Shown here: positions 33,961 to 42,914 of the stretch, piece after piece
How the letters are laid out: each line of letters starts with the position of its first letter
How positions within the stretch are numbered: position 1 is the first letter of the stretch
Source: Jiella soli
GTDB taxonomy: Bacteria; Pseudomonadota; Alphaproteobacteria; Rhizobiales; Rhizobiaceae
NCBI RefSeq assembly: GCF_020615385.1
Contig: NZ_JAJAVB010000016.1
Coordinates: 111,332 to 175,331, forward strand
DNA length: 64,000 bases
Reading direction: 5' to 3'
The notes under the pieces: model-generated
Database searches by the model: none
What the model saw: only the letters and a program-made list of their open reading frames with translations
Told to the model about the DNA's origin: nothing
Translations under genes and position numbers: made by a program

Positions 33961-34539
33961 TCAGCGAACCCGCCGACGCTCCGTCACCGCCTGGAAGGCG
34001 AGCTTGGCGTGATAGGCGCAATAGGGCGAGGAGTCGCCGGAATGGTTGCCGCAGAAATGGAAGTCCGGGAGCAGGGGATCGCCCACCGGCCATTTGCATG
34101 TGCGCTCGTTCAGCTGGACGAGGGTCAGCTTGCGCGCGATCGGAACGACCTCGGCACCCTGGCGCTGCGGCACGGCGTCGACCTCGGTCTCGAATTCCGG
34201 CTCCATCTCGACCTTGAGCGCGGTCGCGCCGACGCTGCGCGGCATCTGGCGCACCATGGTCGGCGCCGGCTGGGCGACCACGATCCGCGGAGCGGGAATT
34301 TCCACCGTCTCTTCCCGCGCGGCCACGGCGACCGTCGCGGGCTGCTGCTCGACGGCCGGCTGCGGGCTGACGCTCGGCGCTCCCGGCGCCTTGGCCCGCG
34401 ATTCCAGCTTCAGGCGATGTACCTTGCCTATGACCGCGTTGCGGCTGACGCCGCCGAGGCGATCGGCGATCTGACTGGCGCTGAAGCCATCGCTCCAGAG
34501 CTGTTTCAACATTTCGACGCGCTCGTCGGTCCAGCCCAT
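33961..34539 (-). CDS. gcrA: Cell-cycle regulator GcrA
   Basis: 192 residues. N-terminal DNA-binding helix-turn-helix GWTDERVEMLKQLW ... ASQIADRLGGVSRNAVIGKVHR, a Pro/Ala/Glu-rich linker, and the conserved C-terminal sigma-70 contact domain with ERTCKWPVGDP, FCG and YCAYHAKLA. GcrA activates promoters that carry GANTC sites methylated by CcrM. Four GANTC sites lie directly upstream of this gene. Confidence 0.96.
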   Translation of the reverse strand: MGWTDERVEMLKQLWSDGFSASQIADRLGGVSRNAVIGKVHRLKLESRAKAPGAPSVSPQPAVEQQPATVAVAAREETVEIPAPRIVVAQPAPTMVRQMPRSVGATALKVEMEPEFETEVDAVPQRQGAEVVPIARKLTLVQLNERTCKWPVGDPLLPDFHFCGNHSGDSSPYCAYHAKLAFQAVTERRRVR

Positions 34540-34571
34540 GATCAGGCTCCTTCTGCAATGGCGGCTGGACG

Positions 34572-34720
34572 GAATCCATCAGCTCCGCGCACAGCGTGGC
34601 GCGCGAAGAAACACAACATATATGGTGAGACTAGGTCCGCCGCTCGAAATCTAGTATCTGACCGGGACATTAACGCATTGGCTGACTCGGTGACAAGAGT
34701 CGGGCCGCTCCCATGGAATC
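34572..34720. promoter_or_regulatory. GANTC (CcrM) site cluster between gcrA and argD
   Basis: GANTC occurs at 34572-34576 (GAATC), 34684-34688 (GACTC), 34697-34701 (GAGTC) and 34716-34720 (GAATC); three lie within 37 bp. At about 65% GC one site per roughly 300 bp is expected by base composition. This is where methylation-dependent GcrA control would be expected. Confidence 0.65.
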
Positions 34721-34797
34721 CATTCCAAACTTTTCCCCAACCTTGTTCCGCGCGCGAACGCACGGATTGGCTCGGACACCGCCATTTTCCGCCTCGA

Positions 34798-34828
34798 TTG
34801 ACACTCGACGGGCGCGGCGTGGTATAGC
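34798..34828 (+). promoter_or_regulatory. Candidate argD promoter
   Basis: A consensus TTGACA (34798-34803) and TATAGC (34823-34828) with a 19-bp spacer lie 104 bp before the argD start. The spacing is long, so the -10 could be shifted by one. Confidence 0.5.
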
Positions 34829-34859
34829 TTGGCTTCCGAGACATCGGAGCATTCGAACG

Positions 34860-34881
34860 AAGCCTGCCCTGCGGCAGGCTT
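34860..34881 (+). other. Leader hairpin before argD
   Basis: Perfect 9-bp stem AAGCCTGCC/GGCAGGCTT with a CTGC loop, followed by TT only. It would form in the argD leader 50 bp before the start codon and could act as a weak attenuator or stabiliser. Confidence 0.5.
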
Positions 34882-34931
34882 TGACGTTTCTGGAACCCGA
34901 TCAGCGGGGAACGCCGAAAGAGCCGACCGCC

Positions 34932-36146
34932 ATGCCCGAACAGATGGATAATCACTCGCCGCTTTACCAGACCTATGCCCGCGCGCCCGTCGCATTCGAG
35001 CGCGGCGAGGGCGTCTGGCTCGAGGCGACCGACGGGCGACGTTTCATGGATTTCTCGGGCGGCATCGCGGTAAACGTCCTCGGCCATGCGCATCCGCATC
35101 TGGTGAAGGCGCTGAAGGACCAGGCCGAAAAGCTCTGGCACACCTCCAATCTCTTCGAGATCCCCGGGCAGCGGCGGCTGGCCGAGCGGCTGACTGCCGC
35201 GACTTTCGCCGACCGCGCCTTCTTCACGAATTCCGGCGCCGAGGCGCTGGAATGCGCGATCAAGACCGCGCGGCGCTATCACTACGTCAACGGCGCGCCG
35301 GAGCGCATACGCATCCTCACCTTCCAGGGGGCGTTCCACGGCCGCACGCTCGCCACGATCGCGGCCGGCGGCCAGGCGAAATATCTCGAAGGCTTCGGTC
35401 CCAAGGCGCCGGGCTTCGACCAGCTGCCCTTCGGCGATCATGACGCACTGCGTCAGACGGCGGCGGAAGCCGACGTCGCCGCCATCCTGATCGAGCCGAT
35501 CCAGGGCGAGGGCGGCATCCGCAAGGTGCCGCTGCCCTGCCTCACGGGCCTGCGCGAACTCTGCGACGAGCTCGGCATCCTCCTGATCTATGACGAGGTG
35601 CAGACCGGTGTCGGGCGCACCGGCAAGTTCTACGCCTATCAGCATTCGGGCGCCGCGCCCGACATCATGGCCTCGGCCAAGGGGATCGGCGGCGGCTTTC
35701 CGATGGGCGTATGCCTTGCGACCGAAGAGGCGGCCAAGGGCATGACCCCCGGCACGCACGGCACCACCTATGGCGGCAATCCGCTGGCCATGGCGGTCGG
35801 CAACGCCGTCCTCGACGTCGTGCTCGAAGACGGCTTCCTCGACCACGTCAAGGACGTCGCACTCCTCTTCAAGCAGTCGCTGGCTTCGCTCATCGATCGC
35901 TACCCCGACGTGCTCGAGGAGGTGCGCGGCGAGGGCCTCCTCATCGGGCTGAAGGCGAAGGTGCCGAACGGCGACCTGGTCGTCGCGATGCGCGAAAACG
36001 GGCTCCTGGCGGCGCCGGCCGGCGACAATGTGGTGCGGCTCCTGCCGCCGCTGACCGTGACCGCCGAGGAGGTGCGCCAGGGGATGGACCGGATCGAGGC
36101 GGCCGTGGGCAGCCTGTCGCTCGCCGGCGAACGGAAAAGCGCCTGA
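34932..36146 (+). CDS. argD: Acetylornithine aminotransferase
   Basis: 404 residues. Class-III PLP aminotransferase with PLP Lys250 in [13 protein letters not shown], Asp221 in [15 protein letters not shown] and the phosphate-binding [11 protein letters not shown]. Converts N-acetylglutamate semialdehyde and glutamate to N-acetylornithine (and succinyldiaminopimelate in lysine synthesis). The start at 34932 has a poor Shine-Dalgarno; an ATG four codons on is possible. First gene of argD-argF-hslO, a standard order in Rhizobiales. Confidence 0.95.
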   Translation: MPEQMDNHSPLYQTYARAPVAFERGEGVWLEATDGRRFMDFSGGIAVNVLGHAHPHLVKALKDQAEKLWHTSNLFEIPGQRRLAERLTAATFADRAFFTNSGAEALECAIKTARRYHYVNGAPERIRILTFQGAFHGRTLATIAAGGQAKYLEGFGPKAPGFDQLPFGDHDALRQTAAEADVAAILIEPIQGEGGIRKVPLPCLTGLRELCDELGILLIYDEVQTGVGRTGKFYAYQHSGAAPDIMASAKGIGGGFPMGVCLATEEAAKGMTPGTHGTTYGGNPLAMAVGNAVLDVVLEDGFLDHVKDVALLFKQSLASLIDRYPDVLEEVRGEGLLIGLKAKVPNGDLVVAMRENGLLAAPAGDNVVRLLPPLTVTAEEVRQGMDRIEAAVGSLSLAGERKSA

Positions 36147-36160
36147 GGGGATCCACCAAG

Positions 36161-37117
36161 ATGACAGCTCCCAGACACTTCCTCGACATCTCTGCCGTCG
36201 ATTCCACCGAGCTCAAGGCGATCATCGCCGATGCCATCGCCAGGAAGGCGGTCGGGCGCGAAGGCCCGAAGCCGCTCGCCGGCAAGGTCCTCGCGATGAT
36301 CTTCGACAAGCCGTCGACGCGCACCCGCGTCTCCTTCGACGTCGGCATGCGCCAGCTCGGCGGCGAGACGCTATTCCTCTCCGGCGCCGAGATGCAGCTC
36401 GGCCGCTCAGAGACGATCGCCGACACGGCCCGCGTCCTGTCGCGCTATGTGGACGCGATCATGATCCGCACGACGTCGCATGACCGGCTGATGGAGATGG
36501 CCGATCACGCCAGCGTGCCGGTGATCAATGGGCTGACCGACGACACCCATCCCTGCCAGATCATGGCCGACATCATGACCTTCGAGGAAAAGCGCGGGCC
36601 CGTCGCCGGCAAGACCATCGCCTGGTCCGGCGACGGCAACAACGTGCTCTCCTCCCTCGTCGAAGCCTCGGCCCGCTTCGGCTACGCCATGAAGATCGCG
36701 ACGCCGGAAGGTTCCGAGCCCGACATGCGCTATGTCGAATGGGCTCGCGGCGAGGGCGCCTCGATCCTGACGACCGGGGACCCGGTCGAGGCGGTGACCG
36801 GCGCCGACTGCGTCGTCACCGACACCTGGGTCTCGATGGGGCGCGAGGACCAGGCCCGCGGCCACAACGTCTTCATGCCCTATCAGGTGAACGAGCGCCT
36901 GATGGCGCATGCCAAGCCCGAGGCGCTGTTCATGCACTGCCTGCCCGCCCATCGCGGCGAGGAGGTCACCGACGGCGTTATCGACGGCCCGCAATCGGTC
37001 GTCTTCGACGAGGCGGAAAACCGCCTGCATGCGCAGAAGTCGATCCTCGCCTGGTGCTTCGGTGCCGTCGACGTGGCCGCGCCGGACCGGAATGGCAAGG
37101 GTGTGGCTCATGGCTGA
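36161..37117 (+). CDS. argF: Ornithine carbamoyltransferase
   Basis: 318 residues. Carbamoyl-phosphate binding STRTR at residues 52-56, HPCQ at 130-133, ornithine-side motif SMGRE near 225 and the catalytic Cys260 in HCLPAHRG. It makes citrulline from ornithine. Start at 36161 with GAGGGG upstream, 14 bp after argD; its end overlaps hslO by 8 nt. Confidence 0.97.
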   Translation: MTAPRHFLDISAVDSTELKAIIADAIARKAVGREGPKPLAGKVLAMIFDKPSTRTRVSFDVGMRQLGGETLFLSGAEMQLGRSETIADTARVLSRYVDAIMIRTTSHDRLMEMADHASVPVINGLTDDTHPCQIMADIMTFEEKRGPVAGKTIAWSGDGNNVLSSLVEASARFGYAMKIATPEGSEPDMRYVEWARGEGASILTTGDPVEAVTGADCVVTDTWVSMGREDQARGHNVFMPYQVNERLMAHAKPEALFMHCLPAHRGEEVTDGVIDGPQSVVFDEAENRLHAQKSILAWCFGAVDVAAPDRNGKGVAHG

Positions 37118-38144
37118 AACGCCGCGCACGCTCGGCGATCTGAAGCTCGCCGGTGACGATGCCGTCGTCCCCTTCGCGGCCGAGGCGCTGGATGCGCGCG
37201 GCCGCGCGGTTCAGCTCGGCCCGATGCTCGACCAGATCCTCGGGCGGCACGACTATCCGGAGCCGGTCTCGCGCCTGCTCGCGGAGATGATCGTGCTCAC
37301 CGTGCTGCTCGGCACATCGCTGAAATTCGAGGGCAAGTTCATCGCCCAGACCCAGACGGACGGAGCGGTGGACCTCCTCGTCGTCGATTTCGCCACCCCG
37401 TCCAGCGTCAGGGCCTATGCTCGCTATGACGAGGAGAAGCTGGCGACGGCGATCTCCGCCGGCGCGACGACGCCGGAGGCGCTGCTCGGCAACGGCATCC
37501 TGGCGCTCACCGTCGACCAGGGCGAGTACACCCAGCGCTACCAGGGCATCGTCGAGCTGAATGGCGCGACGATGGAGGAGGTGGCCGAGAGCTATTTCCG
37601 CCAGTCCGAACAGATCCCGACGACGGTGAAGCTCGCCGTCGCCAAGATCGCGCGGCGCGGCGAGGCCGGCTTCGTCGAGAGCTGGCGCGCCGGCGGCCTC
37701 ATCGCGCAGTTCCTGCCGGATTCGCCCGAGCGCATGCGCCTGCCGGACCTGCCGGGCGGCGATGCTCCGGAGGGCTCTGAGGCCGAGGACTATGACGAGG
37801 CCTCAGAGATGGACGATTCCTGGCTGGAGGTCAGGGCTCTGGTCGATACGATCGACGCCTCCGAACTGACCGATCCGGAGGTGGGCGTCGAGCGTCTGCT
37901 CTTCCGCCTGTTCCACGAGCGCGGCGTCAGGGTGTTTCCGCCGAACGCGGTGATCGACGACTGCTCCTGCTCGCGCGTGCGCATCAAGGAGGTCCTCTCG
38001 AACTTCTCGGCGGAGGAGATCGACGAGAGCATCGAGGACGGCCGCATCGCGGTCACCTGCGAATTCTGCGGCCAGGGCTACGAGTTCGACCCGTCCGAAT
38101 TCGATGCGGACACGGACGGCGAGGGCCCGCAGTCGCGCCATTGA
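37110..38144 (+). CDS. hslO: Redox-regulated chaperone Hsp33
   Basis: 344 residues, about 50 longer than E. coli Hsp33 because of an acidic insertion near residues 215-235. The zinc/redox centre is present at the C-terminus: DDCSCSRV and TCEFCGQGY (CXC...CXXC). Oxidation releases zinc and switches on holdase activity. The ATG at 37110 lies inside the end of argF, so translation is coupled. Confidence 0.95.
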   Translation: MAETPRTLGDLKLAGDDAVVPFAAEALDARGRAVQLGPMLDQILGRHDYPEPVSRLLAEMIVLTVLLGTSLKFEGKFIAQTQTDGAVDLLVVDFATPSSVRAYARYDEEKLATAISAGATTPEALLGNGILALTVDQGEYTQRYQGIVELNGATMEEVAESYFRQSEQIPTTVKLAVAKIARRGEAGFVESWRAGGLIAQFLPDSPERMRLPDLPGGDAPEGSEAEDYDEASEMDDSWLEVRALVDTIDASELTDPEVGVERLLFRLFHERGVRVFPPNAVIDDCSCSRVRIKEVLSNFSAEEIDESIEDGRIAVTCEFCGQGYEFDPSEFDADTDGEGPQSRH

Positions 38145-38199
38145 GCCAGGCCGCTTGCCTGCGGATACGCTTCTGCGGGCCACGGCACGGACGGGACCG

Positions 38200-38592
38200 T
38201 CAGTTCAGGACCCGCTGGCCCGCCGGCACGTCCAGCGAAAAGGCCGGGATCTCGACCTCGAAGAACGCGCCGCCCGTTGACTGCACCCGGTAATGGCCGC
38301 GCATGAAGCCCGACGGCGTGCCGAGCGGACAGCCCGAGGTGTAGGTGAAGCTGTCGCCCGGCTCCAGCACCGGCTCCTCGCCCACGACGCCGGGCCCGCG
38401 CACCTCCTCGACGTGACCATTGGCGTCGGTGATGTGCCAGTATCGTGATCTCAGCTGTACCGTCTCATGGCTGCCGTTCTCGATTTCGACCGTGTAAGCC
38501 CAGACCCAGCGGCCGCGCTCCGGCTGCGACTGTTCGTCGAGGAAGGTGGGTGTGACGGTGACCGTGATCTGCCGTGTCTTCGCCTGGTACAT
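38200..38592 (-). CDS. apaG: ApaG (Co2+/Mg2+ efflux-associated) protein
   Basis: 130 residues if started at the ATG at 38592 (MYQAKTRQI), the usual family length; an ATG at 38640 would add 16 residues of unconserved sequence. Immunoglobulin-like fold with [24 protein letters not shown] and [13 protein letters not shown]. Function is unsettled; loss affects metal resistance and Ap4A levels in enterics. Convergent with hslO and divergent from the next gene. Confidence 0.93.
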   Translation of the reverse strand: MYQAKTRQITVTVTPTFLDEQSQPERGRWVWAYTVEIENGSHETVQLRSRYWHITDANGHVEEVRGPGVVGEEPVLEPGDSFTYTSGCPLGTPSGFMRGHYRVQSTGGAFFEVEIPAFSLDVPAGQRVLN

Positions 38593-38692
38593 GACCGGAT
38601 CCGAATGCCCGTCGGTTGAACCTGTGTAATAGAACGTCATCCGGGCGCGAAAGGTCAATCGGGACGGCAAGCGTGGCGAAGGAAACGGCATC

Positions 38693-39298
38693 GTGCTCGA
38701 CAGCGTGCTGAGGAAGCGGATCGATCCGCCGGTCGATCGGATCGCGGCGGGCTTCGTCCGGCTCGGCGTATCGCCCGACACGATGACGATCGCCGGCCTC
38801 GTCATCGGCCTCGGCGCGGCGGTGGCGATCGCGTTCGGACAGCTACTCCCCGGCCTCGGCCTGATCCTCGTCTCACGCCTCGCGGATGGGCTCGACGGCG
38901 CCATCGCCCGGCGTACCCGCCCGACCGATCTCGGCGGCTTTCTCGACATTACCTTCGATTTCGTCTTCTACGGCGCGATCCCGCTTGCCTTCGCGCTGCT
39001 CGATCCGGCGCAGAACGCGCTGGCCGCCGCGATCCTCCTCGCAACCTTCTACGCCAATGGCGCGAGCGTTCTCGCCTTTGCGGTGATGACGGAAAAGCGC
39101 CGCATTCCCGAGGCGAAGCGCGCGGGCAAGTCGCTGCTCTTCACGACGGGCCTCGCCGAGGCCAGCGAGACGCTGATCGCCTTCGTGCTGTTCTGCCTGT
39201 TTCCGGCCTGGTTTCCGGTCATCGCCGCGGTGTTCGCGGCGATGACCGCCTGGACCTTCGTTTCGCGGGTCTGGCTGGCGGCGAAAACGTTCGGGTGA
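38693..39298 (+). CDS. CDP-alcohol phosphatidyltransferase family protein
   Basis: 201 residues, GTG start with AAGGAAA upstream. The CDP-alcohol motif is present as [10 protein letters not shown] followed by GGFLDITFD, with a 7-residue rather than 8-residue spacing between AR and G, so aligned catalytic Asps are kept. Five to six transmembrane helices. Which phospholipid or other alcohol it handles is unknown; rhizobia carry several members. Confidence 0.88.
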   Translation: MLDSVLRKRIDPPVDRIAAGFVRLGVSPDTMTIAGLVIGLGAAVAIAFGQLLPGLGLILVSRLADGLDGAIARRTRPTDLGGFLDITFDFVFYGAIPLAFALLDPAQNALAAAILLATFYANGASVLAFAVMTEKRRIPEAKRAGKSLLFTTGLAEASETLIAFVLFCLFPAWFPVIAAVFAAMTAWTFVSRVWLAAKTFG

Positions 39299-39306
39299 CG
39301 CAACGG

Positions 39307-39334
39307 CCCCTTCTCCCGCAAGCGGGAGAAGGGG
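39307..39334. repeat. Short palindromic repeat acting as bidirectional terminator
   Basis: Perfect 13-bp arms CCCCTTCTCCCGC/GCGGGAGAAGGGG with a two-base loop, between two convergent genes. Its sequence type (CTTCTCCCGC...GCGGGAGAAG) is a common dispersed intergenic palindrome in Rhizobiales and distinct from the R1-R3 family. Confidence 0.7.
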
Positions 39335-39399
39335 GATGCCGCCTCGCCGACGTCCACTTCTGCCAGGCGCCGGCAGCGGTAGCGGCTGCAACGCCGGCC

Positions 39400-40596
39400 T
39401 CACACCGCCGCGAGCGCGGCTTCGATGTCCTCGACGAGATCGTCGATGTCCTCGAGCCCCAGCGACAGCCGCAGCAGGCCGTCGCCGATGCCGAGCTCGG
39501 CGCGGGCCTCCGGCGTGAGGTTCTTGTGGGTCGTCGTCGCCGGATGGGTGATCAGGCTCTTGGCATCGCCGAGATTGTTGGAGATGAGGACGATCTCCAG
39601 CGCGTTGGAGAAGCGGAAGGCCGCCTCCTTGCCGCCCGCGACCTCGAAGGCGACGAGGGTCGAGCCGCCGGTCATCTGCTTCTTGACGATCGCCGCGTCC
39701 GGATGGTCGTCGCGGCCCGGATAGAGGACCTTGGGGACCTTGCCGCTCTCCGCCAGGAGATCTGCGACGCGTGCGGCCGAGCGCGTCTGCTGCGCGACGC
39801 GCAGCGGCAGCGTCTCCAGCCCCTTCAGGAGCGCCCAGGCATTGAACGGCGAAAGCGCCGGCCCGGTGTGGCGGTAGTAGTCGTGGAGGTTCTCGTCGAT
39901 CCATTCCTTCGACGAGAGCACGATGCCGCCGAGGCAGCGGCCCTGGCCGTCGATGTGCTTGGTCGCGGAATAGACGACGATGTCGGCGCCGAGTTCGAGC
40001 GGCTTCTGAAACATCGGCGTGGCGAAGACATTGTCGACCACGAGCTTCGCCCCGGCAGCGTGAGCGATCTCGGCGACGGCCGCGATGTCGACGATCTCAA
40101 GCGTCGGATTGGCCGGGCTTTCGAAGAAGAACACCTTGGTCTCGGGGCGAACCGCCGCCCGCCACTGATCGAGATCGCGGCCGTCGACGATGGTCGAGGT
40201 GACGCCGGCGCGCGCAAGCACAGTCTCGATGACATAGCGGCACGAGCCGAAGAGGGCCCTCGACGCGACGACATGGTCGCCGGCCTGCACCTGGCACTGG
40301 AGCGCCGCGGCGACCGCCGCCATGCCCGAAGCGGTGGCGCGGGCATCCTCGGCGCCCTCGAGCGCCATCATCCGCTCCTCGAACATGCGGACGGTCGGAT
40401 TGGCGTAGCGCGAATAGATGAAGCCCGGCGCCTCGCCCTTGAAGCGCGCCTCGGCGGCTTCCGCGCTCTCGTAGACGAAGCCCTGCGTAAGGAACAACGC
40501 CTCGGAGGTCTCGCCGAAGCCCGAGCGGGTCGTGCCGCCGTGAACCATCGCCGTCGCGGGTCTGAGGGGCCGCCGGTCGTCCTTGCGCTTCGCCAT
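39400..40596 (-). CDS. metZ: O-succinylhomoserine sulfhydrylase
   Basis: 398 residues from the ATG at 40596, GGAG 7 nt upstream. Cys/Met-metabolism PLP enzyme with PLP Lys213 in YSATKHIDGQGR, SRYANPTVRMFE and ASGMAAV. It makes homocysteine from O-succinyl- (or acetyl-) homoserine and sulphide. A SAM-II riboswitch and terminator lie in its leader, which fits methionine biosynthesis feedback. Confidence 0.94.
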   Translation of the reverse strand: MAKRKDDRRPLRPATAMVHGGTTRSGFGETSEALFLTQGFVYESAEAAEARFKGEAPGFIYSRYANPTVRMFEERMMALEGAEDARATASGMAAVAAALQCQVQAGDHVVASRALFGSCRYVIETVLARAGVTSTIVDGRDLDQWRAAVRPETKVFFFESPANPTLEIVDIAAVAEIAHAAGAKLVVDNVFATPMFQKPLELGADIVVYSATKHIDGQGRCLGGIVLSSKEWIDENLHDYYRHTGPALSPFNAWALLKGLETLPLRVAQQTRSAARVADLLAESGKVPKVLYPGRDDHPDAAIVKKQMTGGSTLVAFEVAGGKEAAFRFSNALEIVLISNNLGDAKSLITHPATTTHKNLTPEARAELGIGDGLLRLSLGLEDIDDLVEDIEAALAAV

Positions 40597-40614
40597 GTCA
40601 TGTCTCCGAACAAC

Positions 40615-40646
40615 AAAAAACCGGCCGCGTTGCCGCCGAGCCGGTT
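40615..40646 (-). terminator. Leader terminator between SAM-II aptamer and metZ
   Basis: On the minus strand AACCGGC (40646-40640) and GCCGGTT (40625-40619) form a stem that runs into TTTTTT (40620-40615), 19 bases before the metZ ATG. This indicates control of transcription elongation in the leader. Confidence 0.7.
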
Positions 40647-40671
40647 CGTCGAATCGATGTTCGTCAAAACG

Positions 40672-40728
40672 GCCCTTTAGCGAGTTGTTTAAAGTGGCTG
40701 CAAGCCGGCCGGCCAAATCACCACTAGT
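40672..40728 (-). ncRNA. SAM-II riboswitch (metA motif)
   Basis: Minus-strand leader of metZ with the conserved SAM-II elements in order: GTGATTTGGCC, CTTGCAGCCAC, TTTAAACAA and GCTAAAGG. GTGG/CCAC form the P1 stem and the A-rich end forms the pseudoknot. Alphaproteobacterial metZ and metA genes are the classic sites of this riboswitch. Confidence 0.88.
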
Positions 40729-40736
40729 GACCTTTG

Positions 40737-40765
40737 CAAATAGCTGCGTTCCGGCTAGGCGTCAA
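40737..40765 (-). promoter_or_regulatory. Promoter of the metZ leader
   Basis: TTGACG (40765-40760) and TATTTG (40742-40737) with an ideal 17-bp spacer end just upstream of the riboswitch. Confidence 0.65.
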
Positions 40766-40799
40766 GCAGCGAGACAAGGTGCTTGAGGAGCCGGAATTG

Positions 40800-41891
40800 A
40801 TGCAGGACCTGCGCGGAGGGATTTTGCCGGATCGCGAGATCGCCGCGCTCTTCGAGGCGGGCGCGCTCACGACCATCGGTCCGCGCGACGACGACCAGAT
40901 CCAGCCGGCAAGCCTCGACCTGAGGCTCGGGCCCGTCGCCTACCGGGTCCGGGCAAGCTTCCTGCCGGGACAGGGGCACTCGGTAAGGGCCAAGCTCGGC
41001 CGCTTCTCGCTGCACGAGTTCAGCCTGGAGGGCGGCGCGGTGCTGGAGACCGGCTGCGTCTATGTCGTGCCGCTCCTGGAGGTGCTGTCGCTACCTCAGG
41101 GCGTCCGCGCGACCGCCAACCCGAAATCCTCCACCGGCCGGCTCGACATCTTCACCCGCGTCCTCGCCGACGGGGCGCAGGAATTCGACAAGGTCCCGGC
41201 CGGCTACCGAGGCCCGCTTTATCTGGAAATTTCGCCGCGTACCTTCCCGATCCTGGTGCGGCGCGGATCGCGCCTGTCGCAGATCCGCTTCCGCTCCGGC
41301 GAGGCGACGCTCGCCGAGTCCGAGCTGTCCGATCTCCACGCGGCCGAGCGGCTGACGACGGCGCCGGACGCCAACATCTCCGGCGGCGGCATCGCCCTGT
41401 CGATCGATCTGGCCGGCGACGCTGCCGGTCTCGTCGGCTATCGCGGCAAGCGCCACACCGGCGTCATCGATCTCGACCGGCGGGGCGCCTATCCTCTCGC
41501 CGATTTCTGGGAGCCGATCCATCGCAGCGGCGCCGGCGAACTCGTGCTCGATCCCGACGAGTTCTACATCCTCGTCTCCAAGGAGGCCGTCCACGTTCCG
41601 CCCGCGTTTGCGGCGGAGATGACGCCCTTCGATCCGCTGGTCGGCGAGTTCCGGGTCCACTATGCCGGCTTCTTCGATCCGGGCTTCGGCCATTCGGCGG
41701 CGGGCGGCTCCGGGAGCCGCGCCGTCCTCGAGGTCAGGAGCCACGACGTGCCGTTCATCCTGGAGGACGGCCAGATCGTCGGCCGCCTCGTCTACGAGCA
41801 CATGGCCGCGCTGCCGGAGCGGCTCTACGGCGCGGATCTGAAGTCGAACTATCAGGCGCAGGGGCTGAAGCTCTCCAAGCATTTTCTGTGA
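40800..41891 (+). CDS. dcd: Tandem-domain dCTP deaminase
   Basis: 363 residues, about twice the usual Dcd length. The N-terminal half carries the nucleotide-binding motifs IQPASLDLRLG (about residue 34) and PKSSTGRLDIFTRV; the C-terminal half repeats the fold with EFRVHYAGFFDPGFG and a late VLEVRSHDVPF. It appears to be a fused duplication of the trimeric dUTPase/Dcd fold, a form known in Rhizobiales. It converts dCTP to dUTP for thymidylate synthesis. GAGGAG lies 11 nt before the ATG at 40800. Confidence 0.88.
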   Translation: MQDLRGGILPDREIAALFEAGALTTIGPRDDDQIQPASLDLRLGPVAYRVRASFLPGQGHSVRAKLGRFSLHEFSLEGGAVLETGCVYVVPLLEVLSLPQGVRATANPKSSTGRLDIFTRVLADGAQEFDKVPAGYRGPLYLEISPRTFPILVRRGSRLSQIRFRSGEATLAESELSDLHAAERLTTAPDANISGGGIALSIDLAGDAAGLVGYRGKRHTGVIDLDRRGAYPLADFWEPIHRSGAGELVLDPDEFYILVSKEAVHVPPAFAAEMTPFDPLVGEFRVHYAGFFDPGFGHSAAGGSGSRAVLEVRSHDVPFILEDGQIVGRLVYEHMAALPERLYGADLKSNYQAQGLKLSKHFL

Positions 41892-42073
41892 CGGGATCAC
41901 GTGCCGGCGATCACGTCCAGCCGGCCAAGCGGGTCTCGCGCCTTGAGCGCTGGGCCGGTTGAATCGCCGCCCCCGAACTTGCCGCGAAACGACGGGTGTC
42001 CGGCGTGCGGGCGCAGGGCCTCCGGTCCGAGAGGCAGCCCCTCTTTCAGTGCCCTTGGTTCTCGCCTATATGT

Positions 42074-42230
42074 GGTCTCGGCGGGCTGCGCGGTTCGACA
42101 GGGGTAACATTTCCTCGGGGCCTTAGTCATTCCCAAGGGAGCTGTTCCTGCCTCGGCTCGTGGGCCGGGGCATACGGCGCCCACCTACGTTGTAGGTTCC
42201 CGGGTTCGACTTCCTCATCGGCCGGGTGGT
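42074..42230 (+). ncRNA. ssrS: 6S RNA
   Basis: The segment has the alphaproteobacterial 6S sequence blocks GGCGGGCTGCGCGG, GGGGTAACATTTCC, TCATTCCCAAGGGAGC, GGCGCCCACCTACG and GGTTCCCGGGTTCGAC and lies directly upstream of the 5-FCL gene, the usual 6S location. TATATG at 42067-42072 fits a -10 box. Ends are approximate. 6S RNA sequesters sigma-70 RNA polymerase in stationary phase. Confidence 0.85.
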
Positions 42231-42322
42231 TCGCCAACTTCCCTCCTTTCAGATCGGCCTTTCGGCTCGGACCTTGCCCTTTCGCCTCTGCTCGGCCAAG
42301 TGTCGCGGGGAGGAGAGGGCCG

Positions 42323-42892
42323 ATGGACGACAGCCACCACACCAAGGCGGATATTCGCCGCGTCTCGCTGGAGCGGCGCGACGCCATGTCCGAGGAAGCG
42401 CGCATCGAGGCCTCGCTCGCCGTCTGCGATCGGATTGCACAGGAGTTCGTGAGCCCGCCTGACGTCGTATCCGGCTTTCTGCCGATCCGCTCCGAGATCG
42501 ATATTCGCCCGGCGATGATGACGCTTGCAGATCGCGGGGCGAGGCTCTGCGTGCCGGCGATCGCAGCGGGCAAGCTGGAATTTCGCCATCTCGTTCGCGG
42601 CGCGCCGCTGGAGCCGCAGGGCTTCGGCACCTATGCCCCCGGGACGGAGGCGGCAGTGCTCGACCCCGATCTGATGCTGGTGCCGCTTTCCGCCTTCGAC
42701 CAGCGCGGCGGGCGCATCGGCTACGGCCGCGGCTATTACGATACGGCCATCGCCGCGCTGCGCGCCAAGGGCCGGGAGCCGGTTCTCGTCGGCGTCGCCT
42801 TCGCCTGCCAGGAGGTGGAGGCGGTTCCCATGGAGCCGCACGACGTGCGACTTCCGCTCATCGTCACGGAAACGGGCGTCATCCGCTCCTGA
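42323..42892 (+). CDS. ygfA: 5-formyltetrahydrofolate cyclo-ligase
   Basis: 189 residues; start ATG 42323 has a strong GGAGGAG site. ATP-dependent recycling of 5-formyl-THF to 5,10-methenyl-THF. Motifs: KADIRRVSLERRDAM at the N-terminus, the folate loop, LVPLSAFDQRGGRIGYGRGYYD, the family signature. Gene follows 6S RNA as in most proteobacteria. Confidence 0.94.
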   Translation: MDDSHHTKADIRRVSLERRDAMSEEARIEASLAVCDRIAQEFVSPPDVVSGFLPIRSEIDIRPAMMTLADRGARLCVPAIAAGKLEFRHLVRGAPLEPQGFGTYAPGTEAAVLDPDLMLVPLSAFDQRGGRIGYGRGYYDTAIAALRAKGREPVLVGVAFACQEVEAVPMEPHDVRLPLIVTETGVIRS

Positions 42893-42914
42893 ATCCGAAC
42901 GAGCGCGGCCCGCG

